From positions 4,340,001-4,404,000 of the forward strand of contig NC_080577.1 in NCBI RefSeq assembly GCF_029962835.1: a stretch of DNA of 64,000 nucleotides. The letters run 5' to 3'. Under the pieces are notes generated by a model. It searched no databases. It saw only the letters and a program-made list of their open reading frames with translations, and was not told where the DNA came from. Position 1 is the stretch's first letter. Each line of letters begins with the position of its first letter. The stretch comes from Magnolia sinica (taxonomy: Eukaryota; Streptophyta; Magnoliopsida; Magnoliales; Magnoliaceae). The translations under genes and the position numbers were made by a program. Positions 54,810-64,000 of the stretch are shown in pieces.

Positions 54810-55235
54810 TTCTATGGTCCCATTATGATGTATGTGTTATATCCAAACCTTCCATCTATTTGGCAAACTCATATTAAGGCTTGAGACGAAAAATAAGACA
54901 GATCTAGCTATCAAGTGGACCACACCGTAAAAGGCAGTGGAGGATTGAACGTCTACCATTGAAATCCTTTCAGGGGTCACAGAAGTTTTAAACCAATAGG
55001 TTCATCCAGGTCTTTGTGACCTTATGAATAGATTGGATGGAAAATATATGTTATGGTGGGCCCTATGAAATTTTTATCAGTGAAAATCAAGTTTCCGGCT
55101 GCTATTTGTGGTGTGGTACAGTTGATCTTTGGATATGATTTTTTATTTTTTATTCCGATAATGCTTTGAAAAGATCTCGAAATATGGATGAACGGTGTGG
55201 ATATAATAAATACATCATTGTGGGGCCATATCGAG
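54810..55235. mobile_element. MITE family A foldback
   Basis: The left arm (GTCCCATTATGATGTATGTG, CTTCCATCTATTTGGC) and right arm (GATGAACGGTGTGGATATAA, TACATCATTGTGGGGCC) are inverted copies. The interior has TATCAAGTGGACCACACCGT and GGTGGGCCCTATGAAATTTT. Confidence 0.65.
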
Positions 55236-55360
55236 GACCCTCAGCGCTCGTCTTCGCACACCAGCCAATCGGGTTGGAATGAATGACGGGGGTGTTTTGG
55301 TCCCTTGAAAAGTCGGCCGTACACAGGAGAGTATTCTTGGAAGCAAAAAAGAAGGGAAGG

Positions 55361-55407
55361 GGATTGCGTACTGAGTAAGCGTACTGAGTAACTCAGTACG
55401 CAATCCG
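55361..55407. repeat. 47-bp palindrome made of family A termini only
   Basis: GGATTGCGTACTGAGT and its perfect inverse ACTCAGTACGCAATCC flank about 14 bases (AAGCGTACTGAGTA). Read on the minus strand, its first 28 bases equal the left end of the full element at 55836. It thus looks like an element reduced to its ends. Confidence 0.85.
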
Positions 55408-55835
55408 ATTTCAAAAAGAAGTGGGCTAAAAATGGCTGGTAGGCCATAAATGGGCCGTACAGTAGGAAATATCTCATCCGTGCCCGACCAGACAAGGACA
55501 TCGAGAGCAGAAACGAGGAGAGCGGAGGATCTTCGCAGATGGAGAGTTTCCAAAGACTCAAATTGCCAATTCCTTGTCTGTGGGACTCATGTTTCCATAA
55601 TCAAGACCGTTGATCTAAGATTCCACCGTGGATAGGTCTGTCCCAAAATCTCAAATATTATAAAATACTAATCATTCTATCAGAAAATGTACGGTCTAGA
55701 TAGCCGAACCGGCGGGCCTCACACGTGCAGAATTCCGTGAAAGTGCGAGTTTGTTAAAGCTTTGGATCCTGTATATATCAGTCCACGTAATTGAAGTGGT
55801 CCCTGGGTTCCAGCTTAGGTGGAAAAGGACGGAAT

Positions 55836-56364
55836 CGGATTGCGTACTGAGTTACTCAGTACGCTCTTATCGTACTGAGTAAACTCAGTTGGGCCCACCG
55901 CGAATGCGTGTGGTTTATCCACGCCGTCCATTCGTTTTTCCAGATCATTTTATGGGTTCAACCCAAAATTGATACATATATAAAGTTCAAGTGGACCGTA
56001 CCACTGGAAAAAGTGGAAATATTGATTTCAACCGTTGAAAACTTTCTAAGGCCCCCAGTGATGTTTATTTGTCATCCAACCTGTTCATAAGATAGGAAAG
56101 ACATGGATGAAGGGAAAACACAAATATCAGCTTGATCTAAAACTTCTGTTGTCCCCATGAAATTTTCAACGGTAGATGTTCAATTCACACTGTTTCCGGT
56201 GGTGTGGTCCATTTGAGGTTTGTATATACTCCATTTTTTCAGTAAAGCCCTAAAATTATGTGTTAAAAGAGATGAACGGAGTGGATATAATGTATGAATG
56301 ACACTAGGGCCCACAGAGTTTACTCAGTACGCTTACTGTACTGAGTTACTCAGTACACAATCCG
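55836..56364. mobile_element. MITE family A foldback with compound palindromic ends
   Basis: Each end carries CGGATTGYGTACTGAGTAAC- or CGGATTGCGTACTGAGTTAC-like sequence followed by further GTACTGAGT/ACTCAGTAC palindromes (55836-55890 and 56317-56364). The arms have TTATCCACGCCGTCCATTCG and, inverted, TATATCCACTCCGTTCATC. There is no coding content. It lies about 430 bp right of the terminal-only palindrome. Confidence 0.75.
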
Positions 56365-56488
56365 CTTCCGAAAAGGACCGCCGGATAGGTAGGGCCCAAC
56401 AACGGCTTTGTACCGGAACCCTTCATATCTAATATTCTGGGGTGGCCCCCTTCATATCTAATAGTGCCAGAATGTCATGTGCGGGTGG

Positions 56489-57020
56489 TAATTGCATACG
56501 TTCGGACGTACGTGACTTCCGTTCAGTTGAGCTTCTGGGTGTCCGATGTGACGTGCGTGTAGGATCCAAACTGTCCATCAGGTGCGTTGCCTCGTGTTCA
56601 CCGTACATCTCGATAATCGTTCTGATTCATAGCTCATGTGGGTCACTCCACAGAAAAATGTAAAATTACGCCTATAACTCCACACACATGTGGTATGGCC
56701 CACACGAATTATGGAATGGTTTGTCGTATCCCTTCATCCTAGTGGGGCCATTTTGATGACTGGATTGGATGGGATATAAACAGCATGCTGGGCCTCACAC
56801 ACGATCTGAAAATTTCTTTGGTGGGTGCCTCCCTCTCCTTCCTCAGTGTGGTCTGGCCCACCTGAGTTTTAGATTAGGCTGACTTTTGGGCTTTAAGCTT
56901 AAGATGGAGGGTAAATGGGTGGCCCTCTGATGGACGGGTTGGATGTCCCAGCCACGTCACGTGACTTCCACACAGCTCAACCATACGGGAACTCACATGG
57001 CATTCGAACGTATGTAATTA
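56489..57020. mobile_element. Foldback element with about 100-bp inverted arms
   Basis: The left arm starts TAATTGCATACGTTCGGACG and the right arm, inverted, starts TAATTACATACGTTCGAATG. Both continue through GACTTCC/GTTGAGCT-like and CATCAG words. A second copy of the end (CATTCGAACGTATGTGATCA) lies 82 bp further right at 57083. No coding content. Confidence 0.55.
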
Positions 57021-57527
57021 TTCCCCAATCGTGTGTCATAGATAGACTCGTTAGAGTGGACCCCACAGAGGACACTCAGATACATTCGAACGTATGTGAT
57101 CATTCTCCGTTCATGTGATAGACGTGTATATTGAACCATTTGAGATGAACGGTGTCGATTGATACGTGGCCCCACCGCATGGACTCTATAGCTCTACCTC
57201 TCTTGCAAAGATTAACCAAATGGGAAGAAAGACCTCACGGGAATGGCCCAAAGGCTAAGACGGATGGCTGAAGGCCCATGATCGGATGGTTGGGAATGTC
57301 CGGGTGGTGATGACTGGTTTAGGATTACGGTGGGACCTACTGCAATCGAGTGCAGGACCTTCAGGTATGTCCACCACACCAACCATAGTTTTGGGCCGAA
57401 CGTCTCATATGCAGAACTGGGCCTTAATGAAGAAGGCCCATAAGCTACCTTAGAACCGATTTTCAATCCCAGTGAGCAAGCGGACCGGGTCTGGACCTGC
57501 TTTTGGCAACTTCTTCCATGTTGCAGC
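57021..57527. other. Intergenic stretch
   Basis: No supported gene. Apart from the repeated CATTCGAACGTATGT at 57083 nothing stands out. Confidence 0.35.
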
Positions 57528-58345
57528 TAGGGCTGTCAATTTTCCGGGCTCGGGTCTGGAAAAATCAAAATTTTGAATAGGCCCGGTCCAAATAGTTCAA
57601 AATCCGGCCATAGCCAACCCAGGCCAGGTCTATTGATAGCCGGGCGTGGATTAGGTTGTTACGACGGAACACCTTAGTGGGGTTACCCTTTACCGTGGGA
57701 CTCACCTTGATGATATTTTGTATATCCATGCCGTCCATCAGTTTTTCCAGACCATTTTAGGATGTGGTCCCTAAAATTAAGAATATCTAAATCTCAGGTG
57801 GACCACACCACAGGAAAAAGTGATGATTGAAGAGCCACCATTAAAAACTTCCCAGGGCCCACCCTAAGATGATTTGTAATGTTTATTTTCCATCCAACCC
57901 ATTGATAAGGTCAAAAAGACCTGCATGAAGGGCAATAATAAAGATAAGCTTGATCCAAAACTTTCATGGCCTATAAAAAATTTTTAATAGTCATTCTCCA
58001 TTTTTTCCAGTGGTGTGTAATCTGCTTAAATTTTTTAAAAAACCATTAAATGATCTTAAAAAACAGATGGACGGCATGGATATACAAAAAATCTCATAAA
58101 GATAGGCCCCACACGGTAAGGTTAACACCCACTAAGGTATTTCTGGGTAATTAACACCTAATCCACTCCCTAATTGCTGGGGCTGCAATGGGAAGGTGGG
58201 CCCCGAAGGTACCTGAACACGCCCGACATGGTTGGGTATAGGTGTGTCTAAGTGGGTGTGGGTCCAGGTTAATGTACTGTTTCTCACCTGATTAATAATT
58301 TGGGTGAGGGTGGGACCCGGAGCCGAACCTACTCATATTATACAT
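57528..58345. mobile_element. Decayed hAT-like element split by a family A MITE
   Basis: TAGGGCTGTCAATTTTCCGG at 57528 is a typical hAT-type end, and the GGTCTGG/CCAGGTC-rich text after it stops at about 57647. GGGTGTGGGTCCAGG text resumes after 58172. The right end is not clear. Between them lies a complete family A element (57648-58172). Confidence 0.45.
57648..58172. mobile_element. MITE family A foldback with long inverted ends
   Basis: The left end GTGGATTAGGTTGTTACGAC, with ACACCTTAGTGGGGTTACC, and the right end, inverted, GTGGATTAGGTGTTAATTAC, with ATACCTTAGTGGGTGTTAACC, pair over about 65 bp. They continue into arms with ATATCCATGCCGTCCATC. The interior has CTCAGGTGGACCACACCACA. Confidence 0.8.
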
Positions 58346-58635
58346 AATGCCTATATGTCGAATGATCCAATTTAGATATGCTTGTTCGACAACACTTTTA
58401 TATGTGAGGTTCACCACTGCATTTGCAGTATACATACTTTCAACTCATCCAACTAGATTAAGCGGTAGTCCTGGAGGTCGGTCCAATCCAACCATAAAAT
58501 AAGATGAATTCAGAGGTTTTTGGATGATTATTCATTATTATCTAATACGCCGTCCACTTTATAATTGGATTGGGCTGATTTTAGAGGCATCCCAAAATTA
58601 TGGAATTGCTTATTTAAGAACTTATCGCCCATGAC
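58346..58635. other. Intergenic stretch
   Basis: No gene or bounded element is visible. Confidence 0.4.
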
Positions 58636-58868
58636 ATGGGTCTAAGATCCGAACCATCCACATGATACAACAGTATCCCATGAAACTCCGAGGGCCCAAC
58701 TTTTACCACGGTCAAAACTTTAGTGGGTCATGTTAAAGGAGAGGAAAATCAAGGGAGGAAACTGTTACTTTTTACCATGGCCCACCAAAGTTTTGGATCG
58801 GGATAAAAGTTACGCTTTAGGAGTTTCAAAGGATGATGCCTCACATGAATGGCACAGGTCTTACACTT
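58636..58868. mobile_element. Foldback MITE, about 95-bp arms
   Basis: Left-arm words GTCTAAGATCC, AACCATCCACATGA, CATGAAACTCCGAGGGC and CAAAACTTTAGTGGGTCATG are matched, inverted, on the right (CAAAACTTTGGTGGGCCATG, TTTGAAACTCCTAAAGCG). The spacer is about 43 bp. Confidence 0.7.
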
Positions 58869-60103
58869 ATAGATGAGTTCTTGTAAAGTTTTCATGAATT
58901 CCTGTGATAATGGTGAGCATTCCTATGTATATAATGCCATTATGGGTCCCATATGTGTGGATATCAGTAATCCATCCTTTTCTTTTAAAAATTTTAAATC
59001 AAAGAATGAATATTTGAGGAGAGGACATGCCTAGAGGTACAAATATGAGTTAAGATGGAATGGTGTGGCTCATAATCAAAGAACATGGTTGTAAGATTCT
59101 TATCAAGTTGGCCACACATGATCATTGGTTTAGGTCTAACTGGTGGATTATTCAGATTGAGTGATTCGGTGAGACTTACTTTAGTCGTGATCTTTGTAAA
59201 TAGATTTGGGGCGGGACGCCTGAACTGTTATCCTTATACTCAGTTATTAAGCTAGATATGAAAACTTACTATGTGAAGACCCTAGAGGAAGAAGTGCAAT
59301 GGATAAACTTCTAGTCATCTTTCGTATGTACAGATGTCTTAGTCCCTCATTAACACAAGCGAGAAAACCTTAGTTCTATTGAAGGTTCTCCTAAAGGCGT
59401 GAGGTGCGGAAGATCAAAATTCTTATCGGCGAAATGTTTTCCTAATCAATATACTTTAAGATTATGATTTTAAATCTCCATTGTTAATGATAGATAATCC
59501 GTCAATTCTACAATATATGTATAACAATGGATTCATCCAATGCCTCTAGGGGGCATGAGACTACTCATTTGGTAATGCAATCATTTGGCTGGGTCGATTA
59601 AATAGAATTTCAAATAAGTGGATTTTAAATCCTCACTTTTTGTGAATTTTGCATTTCCTTTATTATTGTTTTTTTAATTTGAAGGCCAAAAAGTCACACT
59701 TGTAACATATGTTCCTAGGTTACTAATCTTTTGTATACAAGTTAATTTGTTGATGATATCTCAAACTAATTAGATTATTAATTGCATTTATAGAATGATT
59801 TGATTAGACCAAACATTGACCATGTAAATCAATGGTTAAAAACAGTTACTTAGTCCATCGGCTGTGATCCTATGCTTGTAGGCTTGAAATTTTATCATTT
59901 TTTGCTAAAGTATATATTTTAATAAATTTATTAAAATTATTGTATCAATTATCATATATATATACACTAATTAATTAAAGATATTAAAGTTAATTTAGTA
60001 ATTAAATTCAAACTCATATAAAAATAATACCCAATTATTTTTGAATTACTGGGTTTTTGAATCTAGGGTGCCAAACACAATTGAAAAATTCATAATCCAA
60101 GGG
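58869..60103. other. AT-rich intergenic stretch
   Basis: No gene is supported. Codon-like structure is absent and the AT content is high near 59880-60050. Confidence 0.45.
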
Positions 60104-61036
60104 ATTTTCAATAGGGTTGTTCCCGAGTTCAACTAGCTCGAAAAACTTGCTCGACTTGGCTCGAGTCAGCTTGGATTAACTGAGCTTGAATGGCTGATTC
60201 AGGCCGAGTCATACTAATTACTTGAAACTTGAGTTGAGTTTGAGACGAGTTCGACCAAGGGGCATTTTAACTCGACTCGAAGCTCGAACTCGAGCTCGAC
60301 TCGGCTCGATTAATAAATATATTAAATATTATATATTATATTAATATAAGTTTTAACTTTTAACTTAAAAAAAAAAAACAAACAAACCCTAGAGTCTCTA
60401 CCCTACTGCATGCACCCCCTTTCCCTTTCTCTTTCTCTACGCGCTGTCAGCTACACGCTCACCTAGACCACTACCACTAGTTTTCATTTTAGCTCCACTA
60501 TAGTATGATTTTAATCTCTTGAGATTTATTTCTTGGGTGAGAAACCTAAGAAATTCAAGATGGGTTCTTCTCAGATTTGTTAGAGCTTCAAGGAAATCCA
60601 ATCATCTAATTGGTTAGAGCTCTTTACTGGGATTTCTGATTTGTATTTTGCTCTGTTTCTTTTTTAGTACTTGAATTTTTGCTGGTGGAAGAAGATCAAG
60701 AATAGATCGATTCTTATAAGTTTTCTCATTTGATTCAAAGTTTTGCTTGGTTGGTTTTTTCATTGGATTTTGCTTTGATTCTTCTAAGATATTTGAATTT
60801 TTCATCAATGGAGGAGGATCAAGAACAAAATTCATTACTCTCTCACCCTTTGACTCGAGGTAAATTTGACTCGACTCAAACCACTAGCTTGACTCGACAG
60901 CTTTGGCAAACAAGCCAAGCTTCAATATTGAGCTCGAGGCTGAGCTCGAAATCAAGTAAACCAGGGATAAGCTGAGCCGAGCTTGGCCCACCTCGATTCG
61001 ACTCGACTCAACTCGATGCCCACCTCTAATTTTCAA
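60104..61036. mobile_element. hAT-type non-autonomous transposon with a perfect 8-bp target duplication
   Basis: ATTTTCAA occurs at 60104-60111 and 61029-61036 and flanks a 917-bp element (60112-61028). The terminal repeats are TAGGGTTGTTCCCGAG and, inverted, TAGAGGTGGGCATCGAG. Subterminal regions are packed with CTCGAC/GAGTCGAG words. The interior (about 60370-60850) has plant gene-like 5' UTR text (CCTTTCTCTTTCTCTACG) and a local duplication around GATCAAGAA. No transposase (BED or dimerisation domain) is visible. An 8-bp duplication with a TAGGG-type end is diagnostic of hAT. Confidence 0.88.
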
Positions 61037-61738
61037 TGAACCTTTATGTAATTGCATATATGTACTATATGGTGGATGGGCCATGTTCCAAAACGCGCAT
61101 ATTTGGGCAATCCTAGCCATTCAATCAATAAAGGCCAACTTACACGCTCACATTTGATGAGAAAAGGTCCACTAACGAGATGATTGGATTAGTACAATAA
61201 AAAAAGATTTTGAATTAGTGGCCACTAAACCACGGATCCCACAGGATGACTGGTTTGTACTATAACACAGGTGACACGTGCATGGCACACGTTATGATGA
61301 AAATGTCGTGCGTCCAAATGTGGTGGACCAGCTCCCGCTGCGAAATCATCTAAATACCTGTTTTATTGTTAAGACTCGCACGTTACACAATTTAAAGAGG
61401 GTGGTGGCCCATCCCTCTTACATATCCAGACCTTGCAAATTGTGGGCCCCATCTCACGGAGCCAATCTACAAAATTACAATGATCAATCAATCCTAACCA
61501 TCAATTAATGGCTTTCAAATGAATGACCAAAACTAAAATATATATAGGGAGTGGAAAAATGAAATTTATAATATCATCTTCCGTTGAAAATTTTCGGTTA
61601 TGCTCAATCAACAGTTGAGTCAGCAATTTGGGCCCTACGTAATAATCTGCTCGCGCATGTCCGTGTATGAGGTGGGCCCCACAACCCCACTTGTGTGAGT
61701 CAGAAAACACGTTCTCATACAATAATACAAGAGATAAG
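61037..61738. repeat. Dispersed-repeat text, no gene
   Basis: GGGCCATGTTCC, CAATCCTAGCCATTCAATCA and ATGGGCCCC-type words are of the dispersed kind. No ends or frames are supported. Confidence 0.35.
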
Positions 61739-62140
61739 CTTTGATACTCTGGCAAAGTGTGATGGACGATACGCAGGCAGGACAAAATTACTCGGATATT
61801 GCGCATGTGGAAATACAAGTAATTAAAAAAATAAAATAAAAATCCAAACCGTTAGCTTAGATGTATCATGAACCTACAATTGCGGTGATTTGATGACCTA
61901 ACTACCCAATCGGTGGACATTTATTAGATGGTTGAAAATAAATATATCCAACGGCCCTTGGTCAACAAAAAAGTGTCCACCAATCAGAGATTACCATCGT
62001 TCAACCAAATTGATTTTGGTAGTGTCGCCTAGAAACAGTGCGGACCGAAATTTAGTCGGTTAATTTGAGTTAAGATGCATCACGGATACAAATGCATATT
62101 ACCTGCGTATCAAGCGTCATCTGCAGCGAGAGTATCAAAC
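61739..62140. mobile_element. MITE family B copy, best preserved
   Basis: The left end CTTTGATACTCTGGCAAAGT with GGACGATACGCAGGCAG and the right end, inverted, GTTTGATACTCTCGCTGCAG with GCTTGATACGCAGGTAA bound a 402-bp element. The core has GGACATTTATTAGATGGTTG and ATATCCAACGGCCC. Confidence 0.8.
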
Positions 62141-62631
62141 AACTCCAATCATACAATCTTACAGAACATAGAAGACAAGATTTGTACGTATTTTAATACG
62201 AGTAACGCTCATATCCAACCGAATGGACAGTGAATAACCGTCCAACTAGTAGATTACTTTCAAATTTTTATGCATTCCTGGAATCCAACCGTCCAATAGG
62301 TTAGCCTCAATAAAGGATCTTCCAGTGCAAAAATCAGCTCACTCCACTCATCACCTGAGTCACACCAAAAAAAATGAATTTCCACTAATACAGTATCGAA
62401 AAACATATATGGCCCACCTAATGAATGGATTAGTTGACTAATGGTGAGGTCAACCTTGTTGACGGTTTGGATTTCATAAAACATCATAGGATGAGAAAAT
62501 CTCTCTGGTTGGATGGTAAATTAATGGTACAACCGGTTGGACATGAACATCACTTTTAATATTGGGAGACTTTCGAGCGTGCATGCATAGATGGGGAAGG
62601 GAGTATCGAAAAGGACAGGAGTCACTTAAAC
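62141..62631. repeat. Dispersed repeat D, first copy
   Basis: ATATGGCCCACCTAATGAAT, TGAGGTCAACC, CTCTGGTTGGATGGTAAATT and GGTTGGACATGAAC occur in the same order at about 63820-63960. Ends are not defined. Confidence 0.5.
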
Positions 62632-63180
62632 GGACACGGATTGCGTCCTACCCCCTCCCGTCTCCAGTTGGGAACTGGCAAGAGCTTTGAGTGGCCATCG
62701 TGATGTATGTGTCTTATCCACACCGTCCATCCATTTTTTCGTATCATTTTAGGGTATAAACCCAAAAATGAGCAGAACCAAGACTCAAATGGACTACACA
62801 ATGGGGATTAAACTCTTACCGTTGAAAACTTCTCAGGGGCCATAGAAGTTTTGAATGGAGCTAATATTTGTGTTTTATCTTCATCCAGGTATATGTAAGT
62901 TTGTAACTTTATGAATACTTTGGATGAGAAATAAACATCACGGTGGGTCCTAGTAATGTTTCAACGGTGATAATCATTATCACCGCTGCTTCCTATGGTG
63001 TGGTCCACTTGAACATTTTATATAGATAAATTCTGGGCCAATGCCCTAAAATGTTATGAATAAATGGATGGACGGTGTGGATAAGACCCATATATAACGG
63101 TGGCCACTCAAAGCTCCTGCCTGTTCCCAGCTGAAGACCGGGGGGGGGGGTGGGTGGGGTGGGAGGACGCAATCCGCGTC
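62632..63180. mobile_element. MITE family A foldback with a (G)n-rich right end
   Basis: CGGATTGCGTCCTACCCCC starts it and, inverted, GCGGATTGCGTCCTCCCACC ends it. The arms have TTATCCACACCGTCCATCC and, inverted, TTATCCACACCGTCCATCC. The centre shows GGTGATAATCATTATCACCG, itself a perfect palindrome. A GGGGGGGGGGTGGGTGGGG tract lies near 63141. Confidence 0.8.
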
Positions 63181-64000
63181 ACCGTCCACTCCCTCATGGG
63201 GTTTACGTTTGTCGTCGATCGAATAATCTCAGGTAAAATGTTCACATACTATACGCAAACTTTACATGCTACACTTTCGTTTCTGCAAACTAGTTACATG
63301 TTTGTAAAATCCGATCCGTGGAAAAGGTGGGACGCTCCATAAAGATCATCCTGGTTGAAAATTAGCATAGTTTATTGATCATGTAGCTAGGCCTTTGAAT
63401 TCAATGGACGGCCTATTTTTCTACTTCATCTATTAATTGGTTAGTGGATTGTCCCAATTTTTGTGTTGGGTTGTCCTTATAGTGTGATCAACCATTTTGA
63501 CGGTTCAGATTTTCCACAGATATGACACATTGGTAGAATGAAAGGGTTGTATGTGAAAGCTAACATGAAATGCTCCACGTAAATATAGTAAGATATCGTG
63601 AAAAGCTTGCGTAGGTAGAGCACTAACAGTCGGTGGGCCTATTTCTCCAATTAATTTTCAACGGAGATATGTTACCGTTAAAACAGCAGATAATTTCCAA
63701 CCTGCCCTATGCCTGAAAGATCTGAGCCGTCCAATTAGTTGGAAAAAGCATCCTGAAGAATCATCAGCTGGGCCACAAGCAAAAGAAGAAGAAGCACATA
63801 GCCGCTGATATAATAAAAATACAAGTTTGGCCCACCTGATGAGTGGATGAGGCGTGGTCAACCTTTTGGAAGGGTTGAACATGGTACACACGTGATTAGA
63901 TGGAAACTATCTGGCTGGTTGGACGGTAGATTAGTCGCCTAATCAGTTGCACATGAACGTCTCTCTCCTTTATTAGCGGTGGTGGGAATCTAAATAGGCG
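63181..64000. repeat. Spacer and dispersed repeat D, second copy
   Basis: No gene is supported. The right part (about 63690-63985) repeats, in the same orientation, the sequence described at 62240-62570, including GGCCCACCTGATGAGTGGAT and CTGGCTGGTTGGACGG. It may run past the window edge. Confidence 0.45.

Noticed and set aside
55450-55635. Small plus-strand frame beside the 47-bp palindrome
   Set aside because: No homology that I recognise, and it overlaps frames on the other strand of equal quality.

Overview
This window reads as nuclear DNA of a flowering plant. It has spliced genes with GT-AG introns, plant-specific gene families, L1- and RTE-type LINEs, a Ty1/copia fossil, and many hAT, Harbinger-like and foldback elements. 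A recurring foldback sequence (motifs such as CACCGTCCATC, GTGGACCACACCA and GCCATCCAACCTGTT) resembles what I remember from woody magnoliids such as laurels and magnolias. The host group is an inference, not a search result.

Four host genes can be supported. From left to right they are: (1) a DUF212 (acid phosphatase/vanadium haloperoxidase-related) membrane protein on the minus strand, with exon 1 at 12062-12883 and a small last exon at 4108-4269 across a 7.8-kb intron; (2) a single-exon P-type PPR protein on the plus strand, 22326-24242, the likely orthologue of NUWA/EMB1796; (3) a four-exon EMB1703-like gene on the minus strand, 31129-36181, 1240 aa; (4) a three-exon SINAT-type RING E3 ubiquitin ligase on the minus strand, 38070-47413, 323 aa. 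Exon junctions for genes 1, 3 and 4 were worked out from splice sites, reading phase and family sequence. From memory, Arabidopsis At3g61770, At3g61780 and At3g61790 are the DUF212, EMB1703 and SINAT3 genes in a row. The window would then be a conserved microsyntenic block, with NUWA lying between the first two.

The rest is repeat-rich. The DUF212 intron holds an L1 remnant, an RTE-type tail, a 5'-truncated L1 with a 15-bp target duplication, and a decayed minisatellite split by an LTR-like repeat. A broken Ty1/copia element (15492-20467) has one LTR interrupted by a 1.27-kb Harbinger-like element. SINAT intron 1 holds two LINE remnants and tandem duplications. From about 47.7 kb to the right edge I find no gene. 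This part is a patchwork of two MITE-like families (A: CGGATT-ended foldbacks; B: TTTGATACTCTGGC-ended), a hAT element with a perfect 8-bp target duplication, and an inverted higher-order satellite at 51.95-54.48 kb.

I see no operon-like or defence-like new system. The most unusual structure is the satellite. It is built of 21-bp TGACCGTGAA-headed monomers with a 31-bp marker unit, mostly at 94, 136 or 178 bp spacing, and it flips orientation once, near 52.41 kb. Next in interest is a 47-bp palindrome that looks like a family A element reduced to its two ends.
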